From positions 1 to 32,646 of the forward strand of contig CANQQO010000017.1 in assembly GCA_947625965.1 (NCBI GenBank): 32,646 nt of DNA, given 5' to 3'. This stretch comes from an uncultured Oscillospiraceae bacterium (GTDB lineage: Bacteria; Bacillota; Clostridia; Oscillospirales; Oscillospiraceae). Both the position numbers and the translations under genes were made by a program. The notes beneath the pieces were generated by a model. It saw only the letters and a program-made list of their open reading frames with translations. It was not told where the DNA came from and made no database searches. Positions 13,866-25,257 of this stretch are shown here, in pieces (position 1 is the stretch's first letter; each line of letters starts with the position of its first letter).

Positions 13866-16112
13866 TTATGATATATCCAGCTTCATCTGCTTGTCCGGCA
13901 GATCCTCCGGTTTCAGCGCCGCGCCGGCGGCGGGCAGAGTCTTGACACGGTAGCGGGCGGGGCTGGCAAGGCCGCTGCTTTCCAGCGGGACGGCCCGTTC
14001 CACCGCCGCCTTCTTTTTCAGCGTCACCACAGCCACCCCCTGGGTGGAGCGGGTGGTCTTTGGCAGGAGCTGGGCCGTGGTGAACAGAGCGGCCCGTCCG
14101 TCGGTGGTGAAGACCACCACCTGGGCGTCCTCCGTCAGGGCCAGGACGGTCTTCAGGGGGCTCTTGTCCGAGTAGGCCCCCGTCAGCTTCCGGCGGTTGG
14201 TCTTGGTCTCGTAGGCGGAGAGAGGCACCTTGGCGGCCTTGCCGTTCTCAAAGAAGAACAGCACAAAGCCCTTGTAGTCCCCAGGCAGCACCACCTGGAC
14301 CACGCTCTCCCCCGGCTCAAAGCCCAGCTTCTGGGGCAGGTAGTCCCCCAGGGCGGAGGCTTTCCCGTCGTCAAATTCCGACAGCTTCGACTTGTAGCAC
14401 TGGAATTTGTCGGTAAAGACCAATATCTCCGCCCGATTGGTGCTCTCCTGGGAGAAGGCCAGGCTGTCCCCCTCCTTGAATTTCTGCTCCGCGCTGCCCC
14501 TGAGGGATTTTTCGGTGATCTTCTTCAAGTAGCCCTCCCGGGAGACGAAGACCGTCACCGGGTAGTCCGGGACCTCGTCCTCCTCCGCCTCCGGGGAGGA
14601 CTCCTGGGCGTCGTAGACGATCCGGGTCTTCCGGGGCTTGCCGTACTTTTCCGCCACCTGGGTCAACTCTTTGATCAGGAGGTTTTGGAGCTCCTTGGGG
14701 CTGTTCAAGGTCCGGCGCAGGCCGGCGATCTCCCCCTCCAGGTCGGCAATGGTCCGGGTCTGCCTGAGAATGTACTCCCGGTTGATGTTCCGCAGGCGGA
14801 TCTCCGCCACGAAATCCGCCTGGACCTGGTCGATGCCGAAGCCGATCATCAGATTCGGCACCACCTCGTCCTCCAGCTCCGTGTTCCGAATGATGGCGAT
14901 GGCCTTGTCGATGTCCAGGAGGATCCGTTCCAGGCCCTTGAGCAGGTGGAGCCGCTCCTCCTTCTTTTTGATCTGGAAGTACAGCCGCCGCCGGACGCAC
15001 TCCGTCCGCCAGGCGGTCCACTCCTCCAGAATCTCCCCCACCCCCATGACCCGGGGCATCCCGGCGATGAGGACGTTGAAATTGCAGGGAAAGCTGTCCT
15101 GCAGCGGGGTCAGGCGGAAGAGCTTGGCCATCAACTTCTCCGGGTCCACGCCCCGCTTCAGGTCGATGGTCAGCTTCAGGCCGCCCAGATCCGTCTCGTC
15201 CCGCATATCCGCGATCTCCTTGATCCGGCCGGATTTGAGCAGCTCCGCCACCTTGTCCATGATGACTTCCGTGGCGGTGGTATAGGGGATCTCGGTGATC
15301 TCGATGAGGTTGCCCTCCTTCACGTACCGCCACACGGCCCGGAGCTTGAAGCTCCCCCGGCCCGTGGCGTAGACCTCCCGGGTGGCGGCCTCGTCGTAGA
15401 GCAGCTCACCGCCGGTGGAAAAATCCGGCCCCGGCAGCGTTTCCAGGAGGTCGCAGTCCGGATTTTTCATCCGGGCGATGGCCGTCAGGCACACCTCCCG
15501 CAGATTGAAAGAGCAGATGTTGCTGGCCATGCCCACGGCGATGCCCTGATTGGCCGTCACCAGTACGTTGGGAAAGGTGGTGGGCAGCAGAGTGGGCTCC
15601 TTGGTGGTGGCGTCGTAGTTGTCCACCATGTCCACGGTGTCCGAGTCGATGTCCCGGAACAGCTCCGCGCAGAACTTGTCCAGCTTCGCCTCCGTGTATC
15701 GGGAGGCGGCGTAGGCCATGTCCCGGGAGTAGACCTTGCCGAAATTGCCCTTGGAGTCCACGAAGGGATGGAGCAGGCTCTCGTTCCCCTTGGTCAGGCG
15801 GACCATCGTCTCATAGATGGCCGCGTCGCCGTGGGGATTCAAGTGCATGGTCTGGCCCACGATGTTGGCCGACTTGGTCCTGGGGCCATTCAGCAGGCCC
15901 ATCTGGTACATGGTGTAGAGCAGCTTCCGGTGGCTGGGCTTGAATCCGTCGATCTCCGGGATGGCCCGGGAGACAATGACGGACATGGCGTAGGGCATAT
16001 AGTTGATCTCCAGGGTCTCGGAGATGGCCTGCTCCGTGGTGGAGCCGTGGAGGTCCATGACCCCGGAGGGATCCGCCTTTTTCTTTTCTGGTTCCTTGTT
16101 TTTTCTTGCCAT
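13866..16112 (-). CDS. parC: DNA topoisomerase IV-type subunit A
   Basis: The 748-residue type IIA topoisomerase A subunit breaks and rejoins DNA through the active tyrosine Y139 (AASRYTEAKL). The HRKLLYTMYQMG segment (61-72) and a short C-terminal DNA-wrapping domain are present. The GyrA-box typical of gyrase is not seen, which, with the gene order, favours topoisomerase IV (chromosome decatenation). The quinolone-sensing segment reads GDAAIYE (95-101): the usual serine is A97 and the acidic position is E101. AAGGAG precedes the ATG, 12 bases after the parE-like stop codon, so both subunits are co-expressed. Confidence 0.93.
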   Translation of the reverse strand: MARKNKEPEKKKADPSGVMDLHGSTTEQAISETLEINYMPYAMSVIVSRAIPEIDGFKPSHRKLLYTMYQMGLLNGPRTKSANIVGQTMHLNPHGDAAIYETMVRLTKGNESLLHPFVDSKGNFGKVYSRDMAYAASRYTEAKLDKFCAELFRDIDSDTVDMVDNYDATTKEPTLLPTTFPNVLVTANQGIAVGMASNICSFNLREVCLTAIARMKNPDCDLLETLPGPDFSTGGELLYDEAATREVYATGRGSFKLRAVWRYVKEGNLIEITEIPYTTATEVIMDKVAELLKSGRIKEIADMRDETDLGGLKLTIDLKRGVDPEKLMAKLFRLTPLQDSFPCNFNVLIAGMPRVMGVGEILEEWTAWRTECVRRRLYFQIKKKEERLHLLKGLERILLDIDKAIAIIRNTELEDEVVPNLMIGFGIDQVQADFVAEIRLRNINREYILRQTRTIADLEGEIAGLRRTLNSPKELQNLLIKELTQVAEKYGKPRKTRIVYDAQESSPEAEEDEVPDYPVTVFVSREGYLKKITEKSLRGSAEQKFKEGDSLAFSQESTNRAEILVFTDKFQCYKSKLSEFDDGKASALGDYLPQKLGFEPGESVVQVVLPGDYKGFVLFFFENGKAAKVPLSAYETKTNRRKLTGAYSDKSPLKTVLALTEDAQVVVFTTDGRAALFTTAQLLPKTTRSTQGVAVVTLKKKAAVERAVPLESSGLASPARYRVKTLPAAGAALKPEDLPDKQMKLDIS

Positions 16113-16124
16113 GCTTGGCTCTCC

Positions 16125-18107
16125 TTAGGAAATGTCCGCCAAATCCAGATATTTGGCCCCATTTTCAAAAATAAAATTCTTCCGCTCGGTCAGATTGTCC
16201 CCCAGCAGGACGTCAAAATAGTAGGCCGTCCGCTCCGCCTCCTCGGGCATGACCTTGATGAGGCGGCGGGTCTCCGGGTTCATGGTGGTCATCCACATCA
16301 TCTCCGGGTCGTTCTCGCCCAGGCCCTTGGAGCGCTGGAGGGTGACCTTCTTCCCCTCCAGTCCCTTCAAGATCTTCACCTTCTCCGGCTCGTTGTAGGC
16401 GAACCAGGTCTTGTCCTTGCAGGTGATCTCAAACAGGGGCGACTCCGCAATGAACACATACCCGTCCCGGATCAGCGTGGGGCAGAGCCGGTAGAGCATG
16501 GCCAGGATCAGGGTGCGGATCTGGAACCCGTCCTCGTCGGCGTCGGTGCAGATGACCACCTTGCTCCACCGCAGAGCCGACAGGTCGAAGGTGGACAGCT
16601 CCTTGTGCTTCTTCCCCTGGATCTCCACACCGCAGCCCAGGACCTTCATCAGGTCCGTGATGATGGGCGAGGCGAAGATCTTGGTATAGTCGGCCTTGAG
16701 GCAGTTGAGGATCTTGCCCCGCACCGGCATGATGCCCTGGAACTCCGCGTCCCGGGACAGCTTGACCGACCCCAGAGCCGAGTCGCCCTCCACGATATAG
16801 AGCTCCCGGCGGCTGGTGTCCCGGCTCCGGCAGTCCACGAATTTCTGGACCCGGTTGGAGATGTCCAGATTGCCGGAGAGCTTCTTCTTGACGTTGGACT
16901 TGGTCTTCTCGGCGCTCTCCCGGGCTCGCTTGTTGACCAGGATCTGGTCCGCCGCCCGGTCGGCGTCCTGTTTATTTTCCAGGAACCAGACCTGGAGCTT
17001 TTCCTTGAAAAAGGCGGTCATGGCCTCCTGGGTAAACCGGGAGTTGACGCTTTTCTTGGTCTGATTCTCAAAGCAGCCGATGGTAGAAAAGCAGTTGGTC
17101 ACGATGACCAGGGAGTCCTGGATGTCCTGGAAAATGATCTTGCTCTCGTTTTTGGCGTATTTCCCGCTGTCCCGCAGGAATTTGTCAAAGGCGGCGGTGA
17201 AGCCGGAACGGACCGCCTTGTCCGGGCTGCCGCCGTATTCCAGGTAGGAGGAATTGTGATAATACTCGGTCCTGGACACCTGCTTGGAGAAGCAGAAGGA
17301 GGCTGTGATCTTCAGCTTCATCTCCGGCCGGTTCTCCGCGTCCCGGCCCCGGCGCTCCGCCTCCCAGTACACCGGCATGGTGAAGGCGTTGTCCCCCACC
17401 ATCTCCTCCAGGTACTCCCGGATGCCGCCGGGGTAGCAGAACTCCTCCGTCTCGAATTTGCCCCCCACCTGGTTGCGGAACCGGAAGGTGATCCCCTGGT
17501 TCACCACCGCCTGGCGGCGGAGGACCTCCCGGTAGTATTCCGCCGGGATGCGAATGTCCGTGAACACCTGGTCGTCGGGCCGCCAGTGGAACAGGGAGCC
17601 GGTCTTCTTCCGGTCCGCCGGCTCCTTGTGGAGGCCGCCGATATTCTTCCCCCGTTCAAAATGGAGGGTGTATTTATACCCGTCCCGCCGGATGATGGCG
17701 TCAAAAAATTCCGAGGCGTACTGGGTGGCGCAGGAGCCCAAGCCGTTGAGGCCCAGGGAATATTCGTAGTTTTCCCCGTTTTCCCCATACTTGCCGCCGG
17801 CGTACATCTCGCAGAACACCAGCTCCCAGTTGTACCGCTTTTCCTTCTCGTTATAATCCACGGGGCAGCCCCGTCCGAAGTCCTCCACCTCGATGGAGAG
17901 GTCCTCGTACCGGGTGAGGATCACCAGGTCCCCGTATCCCTCCCGGGCCTCGTCGATGGCGTTGGAGAGGATCTCAAACACCGCGTGTTTGCACCCCTCC
18001 AGATCGTCGGACCCGAAGATCACGGCGGGCCGTTTCCGTACCCGCTCCTCCCCCTTGAGCATGGAGATGCTGGAATTGCCATAAATATCCTGTTTTGCTT
18101 TTGCCAT
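16125..18107 (-). CDS. parE: DNA topoisomerase IV-type subunit B
   Basis: The 660-residue ATPase subunit has GHKL motifs: ILSNAIDEA (46-54), DFGRGCPVD (76-84), and LGLNGLGS (118-125). The C-terminal half carries the Toprim metal site: E440 in EGDSALGS and DADEDG (522-527), where most relatives have DADVDG. Several conserved positions vary, so it is a divergent branch of the GyrB/ParE family; it should pair with the A subunit encoded next. The ATG at 18107 has only a weak AGGACAGG upstream. A strong promoter lies about 40 bases before the start. It is separated from ligA by the hairpin array, so it probably heads its own operon. Confidence 0.93.
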   Translation of the reverse strand: MAKAKQDIYGNSSISMLKGEERVRKRPAVIFGSDDLEGCKHAVFEILSNAIDEAREGYGDLVILTRYEDLSIEVEDFGRGCPVDYNEKEKRYNWELVFCEMYAGGKYGENGENYEYSLGLNGLGSCATQYASEFFDAIIRRDGYKYTLHFERGKNIGGLHKEPADRKKTGSLFHWRPDDQVFTDIRIPAEYYREVLRRQAVVNQGITFRFRNQVGGKFETEEFCYPGGIREYLEEMVGDNAFTMPVYWEAERRGRDAENRPEMKLKITASFCFSKQVSRTEYYHNSSYLEYGGSPDKAVRSGFTAAFDKFLRDSGKYAKNESKIIFQDIQDSLVIVTNCFSTIGCFENQTKKSVNSRFTQEAMTAFFKEKLQVWFLENKQDADRAADQILVNKRARESAEKTKSNVKKKLSGNLDISNRVQKFVDCRSRDTSRRELYIVEGDSALGSVKLSRDAEFQGIMPVRGKILNCLKADYTKIFASPIITDLMKVLGCGVEIQGKKHKELSTFDLSALRWSKVVICTDADEDGFQIRTLILAMLYRLCPTLIRDGYVFIAESPLFEITCKDKTWFAYNEPEKVKILKGLEGKKVTLQRSKGLGENDPEMMWMTTMNPETRRLIKVMPEEAERTAYYFDVLLGDNLTERKNFIFENGAKYLDLADIS

Positions 18108-18145
18108 GAGATCAACCTGTCCTGTTACGTTTGTGATACATGGAA

Positions 18146-18175
18146 ATTATACCATAATCCACCCAAAAAAGTCAA
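18146..18175 (-). promoter_or_regulatory. Promoter of topoisomerase operon
   Basis: TTGACT (18170-18175) and perfect TATAAT (18146-18151) on the minus strand are 18 bases apart, about 40 bases before the parE-like start codon. It lies just downstream of the hairpin array in the direction of transcription. Confidence 0.8.
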
Positions 18176-18196
18176 CCCGGTGGGCCAAAACCGGGA

Positions 18197-18491
18197 AAGC
18201 GCCTCTCCCGGGCTCCGGGAGAGGCGAGCAGCTTGCCAAAAAAGCCTTTCCGAGTTTGCCGTCCGCAGACGGCAAACCCAATTCAATCATTTTTTGCCAG
18301 GGCGTGTACCTGGCAAAAAATACCTTACAGGCTGAGAGTGTGCGAGCCGGGCGAAAGACCGGCGAGTGCGCGGGTCAGCCTGCAATCCCCTCCAAATGGG
18401 AGCCCAGCGAAGCGGGTCCCATTTGGGAGGCCGTCAAAAACGAAAGTTTTTGATAGCCTCAAGCGCCTCTCCCGGGCTCCGGGAGAGGCGC
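18197..18491. repeat. Array of seven hairpins bounded by identical palindromic units
   Basis: Between ligA and parE, 295 bases hold at least seven inverted repeats and no gene. The outer two are 30-base identical units (18197-18226 and 18461-18490), each an almost pure palindrome with arms CGCCTCTCCCGG/CCGGGAGAGGCG around a 3-base loop. Inside are GTTTGCCGTC/GACGGCAAAC (18254-18277), TTTTTTGCCAGG/CCTGGCAAAAAA (18290-18320), CAGGCTGA/TCAGCCTG enclosing GCCGG/CCGGC (18328-18382), a 12-13 bp stem with one bulge (18389-18430), and TCAAAAAC/GTTTTTGA (18434-18453) nested in GAGGC/GCCTC. The T run of the third hairpin lies on its 5' arm, so it is not an ordinary terminator. A non-autonomous mobile repeat or a structured RNA would fit. 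Confidence 0.85.
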
Positions 18492-18497
18492 GAGGGA

Positions 18498-21106
<2,609 letters not shown>

Positions 21107-21140
21107 CCCCCCGGGAAAGAATATGGCCGGGACGGGCGGA

Positions 21141-23528
21141 TTATGACAGCCGCTTCATATGGGCGGAGGCCGCCTTGGCCATCAGCTTTTTGGTGCCCAC
21201 CTGGTCAAAGGCGATCTCCAAAAGGGCGTCGCCGCTCATTTTCAGCACGGTCAGGACCATGCCCCGGCCAAAGGCCGTGTGCTCCACCATGTCCCCCTTG
21301 TTCAGCTCCAGGAAGCCGCCGCTCCTGGGCGCCGCCGGGGCCACGGACAGGCCGCCGATAGAGGGCTTTGCCGCCGGGGCCCGTTTTCCGGCGGTGCCGG
21401 TCTGGGCGGTGTGACGGACAAAGCCGCCCTGGCGGCGGACGCCGTCGGGGGGCAGCTCCTCCAAGAAGCGGGAGGGCAGGGCCGAGCTGGTCCGGCCGTA
21501 GAGCATCCGCTGCCGGGCGTGGGTGATGGTCAGGGTCTTCTTGGCCCGAGTGATGGCCACGTAGCACAGCCGCCGCTCCTCCTCCATCTCCTCCGGGTCC
21601 CCGATGGCCCGCATACCGGGAAAGAGGCCGTCCTCGAACCCCACCAGAAACACATTGGCAAATTCCAGGCCCTTGGCGGCGTGCATGGTCATCATCACCG
21701 CCGCGTCGTCGTTTTCATTGTACTGCTCGATGTCGGTGTAGAGGGCGATCTCCTCCAAAAAGCCCGCCAGGCTGGGGTCCTCCGCCGTCTGGACGTAGGA
21801 CTGGATGCTGGATTTCAGCTCCCGGATGTTCTCCAGGCGGGTGATGTTCTCCTCCGTGGGCTTTTCCTCCAGCATGGCGGCGTAGCCCGTCCGGGCCATG
21901 ACCTCCTCGTAAAACTCCGGCAGACTCATCCCCGTGTCCAGGAGGGAGGCCAGGCCCTCGAGCATTTCGGAAAACTGTTCCAGCTTCCCCGCGTAGCGCT
22001 CCAGGGGGGCATAGTCCTGGGGATGGGACACCACCCGGTACAGGCTGCTCCCCTCCGCCTGGGCCAGGCGCTGGACCACTTCCATGGTCTTGGCCCCCAG
22101 ACCCCGGGGGGGATTGTTGATGATCCGGCTCAGGCGCAGATCGTCGGCCCGGTTGTGGAGAACGCAGAGGTAGGACAGCATATCCTTGATCTCGGCCCGG
22201 TCGAAGAACCGGAGGCCCCCAATGACCCGGTAGGGAATGCCGTTGCGCTTGAAGGCAAATTCCAGGGCGTTGGACTGCGCGTTGGTCCGGTAGAGGACGG
22301 CGTAGTCTTTGTAATTCCTGCCCCGGGACATGGCGATGATCCGGCCGGCCACATAGTTGCCCTCCGCCCCCTCGTCGGGGGCCTCGTAGACGGTCACCGG
22401 CTCCCCCGCCCCGTTGGCGGTCCAGAGCCGCTTGCCCTTCCGGCCCAGGTTGTGAACGATGACGCTGTTGGCCGCGTTCAAAATGGCCTGGGTGGATCGG
22501 TAATTCTGCTCCATGCGGATGGTCCGGGCGCCGGGATACTGGCTTTCAAAGCTGAGAATGTTCTCAATGGTGGCCCCCCGGAACCGATAAATGCTCTGGT
22601 CGTCGTCGCCCACCACGCAGAGATTCCCCTCGGGGCCCGTGAGCAGGGAGGTCAGCAGATATTGCAGATGGTTGGTGTCCTGGTATTCGTCCACCAGGAC
22701 GTAGCGGAACTTCCGCCGGTAGTATTCCCGGACCTCCGGGAAATTTTGCAGCAGGCGTACCGTTTGATAAATGATGTCGTCAAAATCCAGGGCGTTGTTT
22801 TCCTTCAGCCTGGTCTGGTAGGTCTGGTAGGCCCGGGCGATGTGGAGAGTCCGCAGGTCCCCGGTGCTGTGTCCCCGGGCCAGCATATCCTCCGGGGACA
22901 CCAGCCGGTCCTTCTCCCGGCCAATGGCGCTCAGAACGTAACGGGGCGGGAAGGTCTTGTCGTCCAGGCCCATGTCTTTTATGATATTCTTCATCACTCG
23001 TTCCGAGTCCGCCGTGTCGTAGATGGTGAAGCTGCTCCCGTAGCCCAGCAGGGAGATGTCCCGCCGGAGGATGCGGCAGCAGGCGGCGTGGAAGGTCATG
23101 GCCCACACGTCCAGGGCCATGGGCCCCAGGCGGCCGCTCAAGCGCTCCTTGAGTTCATTGGCTGCCTTGTTGGTAAAGGTGATAGCCAGGATCCCCCAGG
23201 GGGCAGCCGGGTCCAGGGCGCAGAGCCTGTCCGCCCGGCGGCGGTCCGCCTCGGAGACATGCTCGGTCAGGCCCTCCAGGAAGGCGGCGTCCTGGGCCGT
23301 TATCCAGGCCGGGACCTCGTCGGAATCGCTGGCCCGGCCATAGCGGATCAGGTTGGCGACCCGGTTGATGAGCACCGTCGTCTTGCCGCTGCCTGCGCCC
23401 GCCAGAAGGAGCAGGGGCCCCTCCGTAGCCAGCACGGCCTGGCGCTGCATGGGGTTTAGCTGGGAAAACTGGTTCTCAATATAGCTTCGCCTGGCGGCGA
23501 GAAAGCGCTTCTTTTCTGTTTCTGTCAT
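21141..23528 (-). CDS. pcrA: ATP-dependent DNA helicase PcrA/UvrD
   Basis: The 795-residue superfamily 1A helicase unwinds DNA 3' to 5' in repair and replication restart. The Q motif (LNPMQRQAVLATEGPLL), Walker A GAGSGKT (44-50), TFTNKAANELKERL (motif Ia), DEYQDTN (motif II), the QSIYRFRGA motif III and the late motif VI (CYVAITRAKK) are all present. The C-terminal segment LNKGDMVEHTAFGRG is the short Tudor-like domain that contacts RNA polymerase in PcrA. ATG at 23528 has a weak AGGA upstream. It is first in the pcrA-yunB-ligA cluster. Confidence 0.97.
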   Translation of the reverse strand: MTETEKKRFLAARRSYIENQFSQLNPMQRQAVLATEGPLLLLAGAGSGKTTVLINRVANLIRYGRASDSDEVPAWITAQDAAFLEGLTEHVSEADRRRADRLCALDPAAPWGILAITFTNKAANELKERLSGRLGPMALDVWAMTFHAACCRILRRDISLLGYGSSFTIYDTADSERVMKNIIKDMGLDDKTFPPRYVLSAIGREKDRLVSPEDMLARGHSTGDLRTLHIARAYQTYQTRLKENNALDFDDIIYQTVRLLQNFPEVREYYRRKFRYVLVDEYQDTNHLQYLLTSLLTGPEGNLCVVGDDDQSIYRFRGATIENILSFESQYPGARTIRMEQNYRSTQAILNAANSVIVHNLGRKGKRLWTANGAGEPVTVYEAPDEGAEGNYVAGRIIAMSRGRNYKDYAVLYRTNAQSNALEFAFKRNGIPYRVIGGLRFFDRAEIKDMLSYLCVLHNRADDLRLSRIINNPPRGLGAKTMEVVQRLAQAEGSSLYRVVSHPQDYAPLERYAGKLEQFSEMLEGLASLLDTGMSLPEFYEEVMARTGYAAMLEEKPTEENITRLENIRELKSSIQSYVQTAEDPSLAGFLEEIALYTDIEQYNENDDAAVMMTMHAAKGLEFANVFLVGFEDGLFPGMRAIGDPEEMEEERRLCYVAITRAKKTLTITHARQRMLYGRTSSALPSRFLEELPPDGVRRQGGFVRHTAQTGTAGKRAPAAKPSIGGLSVAPAAPRSGGFLELNKGDMVEHTAFGRGMVLTVLKMSGDALLEIAFDQVGTKKLMAKAASAHMKRLS

Positions 23529-23559
23529 GGCGTTACCGTCCTACATTGGATTGACTTCC

Positions 23560-23588
23560 ATTTTACCCCATTTTTCCCCAAAGGTAAA
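23560..23588 (-). promoter_or_regulatory. Possible pcrA promoter
   Basis: TTTACC (23583-23588) and TAAAAT (23560-23565) on the minus strand are 17 bases apart, about 30 bases before the pcrA start. Both boxes deviate from consensus, so this is only a fair candidate. Confidence 0.4.
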
Positions 23589-23665
23589 GAGGCAAAACCA
23601 ACCAATTTTTCAGGCCGCTCGGTTCGACCGGACAAGCGCTAAGGACGATGGACATCAAATCTTCC

Positions 23666-24370
23666 TCAGGCCAGCAGGTCCCGGAGCTTGCCCAGGGCCT
23701 TTTTTTCGATCCGGGACACCTGGACTTGGCTGACGGACAGGACCTTGGCCACCCGGTCCTGCGTCAGGCCGTGGAAATAGCGGAGCTTGATCACCGTCCC
23801 CTCCCGCTCGGGCAGCTTTTCGATGGCCTGGCGCAGGGCGATGCGCTCCACCATAGTCTCCTCGGTCTGGGTATCGGTGAGGACGTTTTCCAAGGTGAAG
23901 CCGTCCTCCCCCGTCTCCCGCTGGATGGATTCGGTGCAGGAGGTGGCAGTCTCGGCCATGGCGATGTCCTCGGGGGAGATGCCCGTCTTCTCCGACAACT
24001 CCTGCAGGGTAGGTTCCCGACCCAACTGGGCCGTGAGCTGGTTCCGGGCGGCCTTTACCGTGGCCGCCCGCTCCTTGAGGCCCCGGGACACCTTCACCGC
24101 CCCGTCGTCCCGGAGAAACCGGCGGATCTCCCCCGCGATCTTGGGCACGGCGTAGGTGGAGAACTGGGTGCCGAAATTCATATCAAACCCCTCCACCGCC
24201 TTCAGAAAGCCCAGGCACCCCAATTGATACAGGTCCTCCGCCTCGGTGCCCCGGCCCAGAAACCGCCGGGCCACGGACCAGATGAGGCCGGCGTTCTCCG
24301 TCACCAGGGCCTCCCCCGCCGACCGGTCCCCCGCCTGGCTGCGGGCGATGAGCTCCTCCAGGCGGCTCAT
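23666..24370 (-). CDS. sigF: Sporulation sigma factor SigF
   Basis: The 234-residue sigma-70 family factor is the forespore-specific sigma-F (SpoIIAC). Region 2 is clear (LIWSVARRFLGRGTEAEDLY, then GCLGFLKAVEGFD and the -10 contact FSTYAVPKIAGEI). Region 3 (REPTLQELSEKTGISPEDI) and region 4 helix-turn-helix (LTQDRVAKVLSVSQVQVSRI) follow. The ATG at 24370 overlaps the spoIIAB stop codon as ATGA, so synthesis is coupled to its inhibitor. It is held inactive by SpoIIAB until released in the forespore. It is the third gene of the spoIIA operon and shows that the organism, or its recent ancestor, makes endospores. Confidence 0.97.
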   Translation of the reverse strand: MSRLEELIARSQAGDRSAGEALVTENAGLIWSVARRFLGRGTEAEDLYQLGCLGFLKAVEGFDMNFGTQFSTYAVPKIAGEIRRFLRDDGAVKVSRGLKERAATVKAARNQLTAQLGREPTLQELSEKTGISPEDIAMAETATSCTESIQRETGEDGFTLENVLTDTQTEETMVERIALRQAIEKLPEREGTVIKLRYFHGLTQDRVAKVLSVSQVQVSRIEKKALGKLRDLLA

Positions 24371-24798
24371 TGCCGCCGCTGGAGCTTCCGGCGCATATGG
24401 ACCGTGGTCCCCTTCCCCGGCTCGGAGGTGACGGTGATGCTGGTCATAAAGCTCTCCATGATCGTGAAGCCCATGCCGCTGCGCTCCGCGCCGCCGGTGG
24501 TATACATGGGCCGCCGGGCCTGCTCCACGTCGGGAATGCCCACTCCCTTGTCCTTCACCACAATGTCCAGCACATTGTCCTTGAGGATGCGGCAGCGGAG
24601 CATGACCGTGCCCAACTCTTGGGGATAGGCGTGGACGATGCAATTGGTCACCGCCTCGGACACCGCCGTGCGGATATCCCCCAGCTCCTCCATGGTGGGG
24701 TCCAACTGGGCGGCAAAGCAGGCCACCGCCGATCGGGCAAATGCCTCGTTGGCGGAACGGCTGGGGAATTCCAGGATCATGTAGTTGTCAAATTTCAT
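24367..24798 (-). CDS. spoIIAB: Anti-sigma-F factor and kinase SpoIIAB
   Basis: The 143-residue GHKL-type serine kinase binds SigF and phosphorylates SpoIIAA. The N-box (AVSEAVTNCIVHAYP), G1 box (DKGVGIPD) and G2 region (TTGGAERSGMGFTIM) are intact, so both ATP binding and kinase activity are expected. The start ATG overlaps the spoIIAA stop as ATGA, and its own stop overlaps the sigF start in the same way. This triple overlap is the standard spoIIA arrangement and keeps the three partners in proportion. Confidence 0.97.
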   Translation of the reverse strand: MKFDNYMILEFPSRSANEAFARSAVACFAAQLDPTMEELGDIRTAVSEAVTNCIVHAYPQELGTVMLRCRILKDNVLDIVVKDKGVGIPDVEQARRPMYTTGGAERSGMGFTIMESFMTSITVTSEPGKGTTVHMRRKLQRRQ

Positions 24799-25112
24799 CG
24801 AACTGCCTCCTTGATCTCCACGATTTTTTCGATGCCGGACGCCCGGAACACCTTCTTAGGCTGCTCCTGCAGGCCGGTGAGAATGAGCTTGCCCCCCATG
24901 TTGGTCATTTGCCGCAGGGCGTTGATCACCACGGCGATGCCCGAGGAGTCCATGAAGGTCACCTCCTGAAAGTCCAAAACGCAGACTGCCGGCGCGTATG
25001 CCTCGATTTTGGCGGAGATAGCCTGTATGTAATTTTTGGCCCGATGATGATCGATCTCCCCGGTGAGGGCCACGGTCAGGCGGCCATCCTGGAGGAAACT
25101 GGTAAATTGCAT
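24795..25112 (-). CDS. spoIIAA: Anti-anti-sigma factor SpoIIAA
   Basis: The 105-residue STAS-domain protein frees SigF by binding SpoIIAB in its unphosphorylated form. The phosphorylation site is in FMDSSGIA: S57 corresponds to Ser58 of the Bacillus subtilis protein. ATG at 25112 follows AAAGGAGG with seven bases between. A longer reading frame upstream lacks family similarity. It is the first gene of the spoIIA operon. In other species this operon is transcribed by sigma-H, but no convincing sigma-H promoter is seen in the 145 bases upstream; a lone TATACT at 25145-25150 lacks a good -35 box. Confidence 0.96.
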   Translation of the reverse strand: MQFTSFLQDGRLTVALTGEIDHHRAKNYIQAISAKIEAYAPAVCVLDFQEVTFMDSSGIAVVINALRQMTNMGGKLILTGLQEQPKKVFRASGIEKIVEIKEAVR

Positions 25113-25191
25113 GGCAAAGCCTCCTTTGTGTTTTCTCAAATCTAAGTATAAAATCGCCGGTCTGGATATGCTGTCGGAACCGGACGGAAGC

Positions 25192-25233
25192 AAAAAAATA
25201 GGGCCGCAGCCGGCGTGAAAGCCGGATGCAGCC
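25192..25233 (-). terminator. Terminator after 36-residue ORF
   Basis: On the minus strand a stem built on CCGGC/GCCGG (25210-25225), extended by further GC pairs with two mismatches, is followed by CTATTTTTTT. It separates the small gene upstream from the spoIIA operon. Confidence 0.75.
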
Positions 25234-25257
25234 TCGTTTTTGTTTTGTTTTAGGGAA

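Noticed and set aside
14685..18335. Very long plus-strand frame of over 1200 codons opposite the topoisomerase genes
   Set aside because: It is the mirror of two genes with high G+C third positions; its product is low-complexity and lacks domains, while the minus-strand products are clear topoisomerase subunits.
18197..18491. CRISPR array
   Set aside because: The repeats are hairpins of different sequence, with only two identical units and no regular spacers; no cas genes are nearby.
24371..24643. Longer start for sigF inside spoIIAB
   Set aside because: The extension has no sigma-factor similarity and overlaps the kinase gene; the ATGA start gives the normal SigF length.
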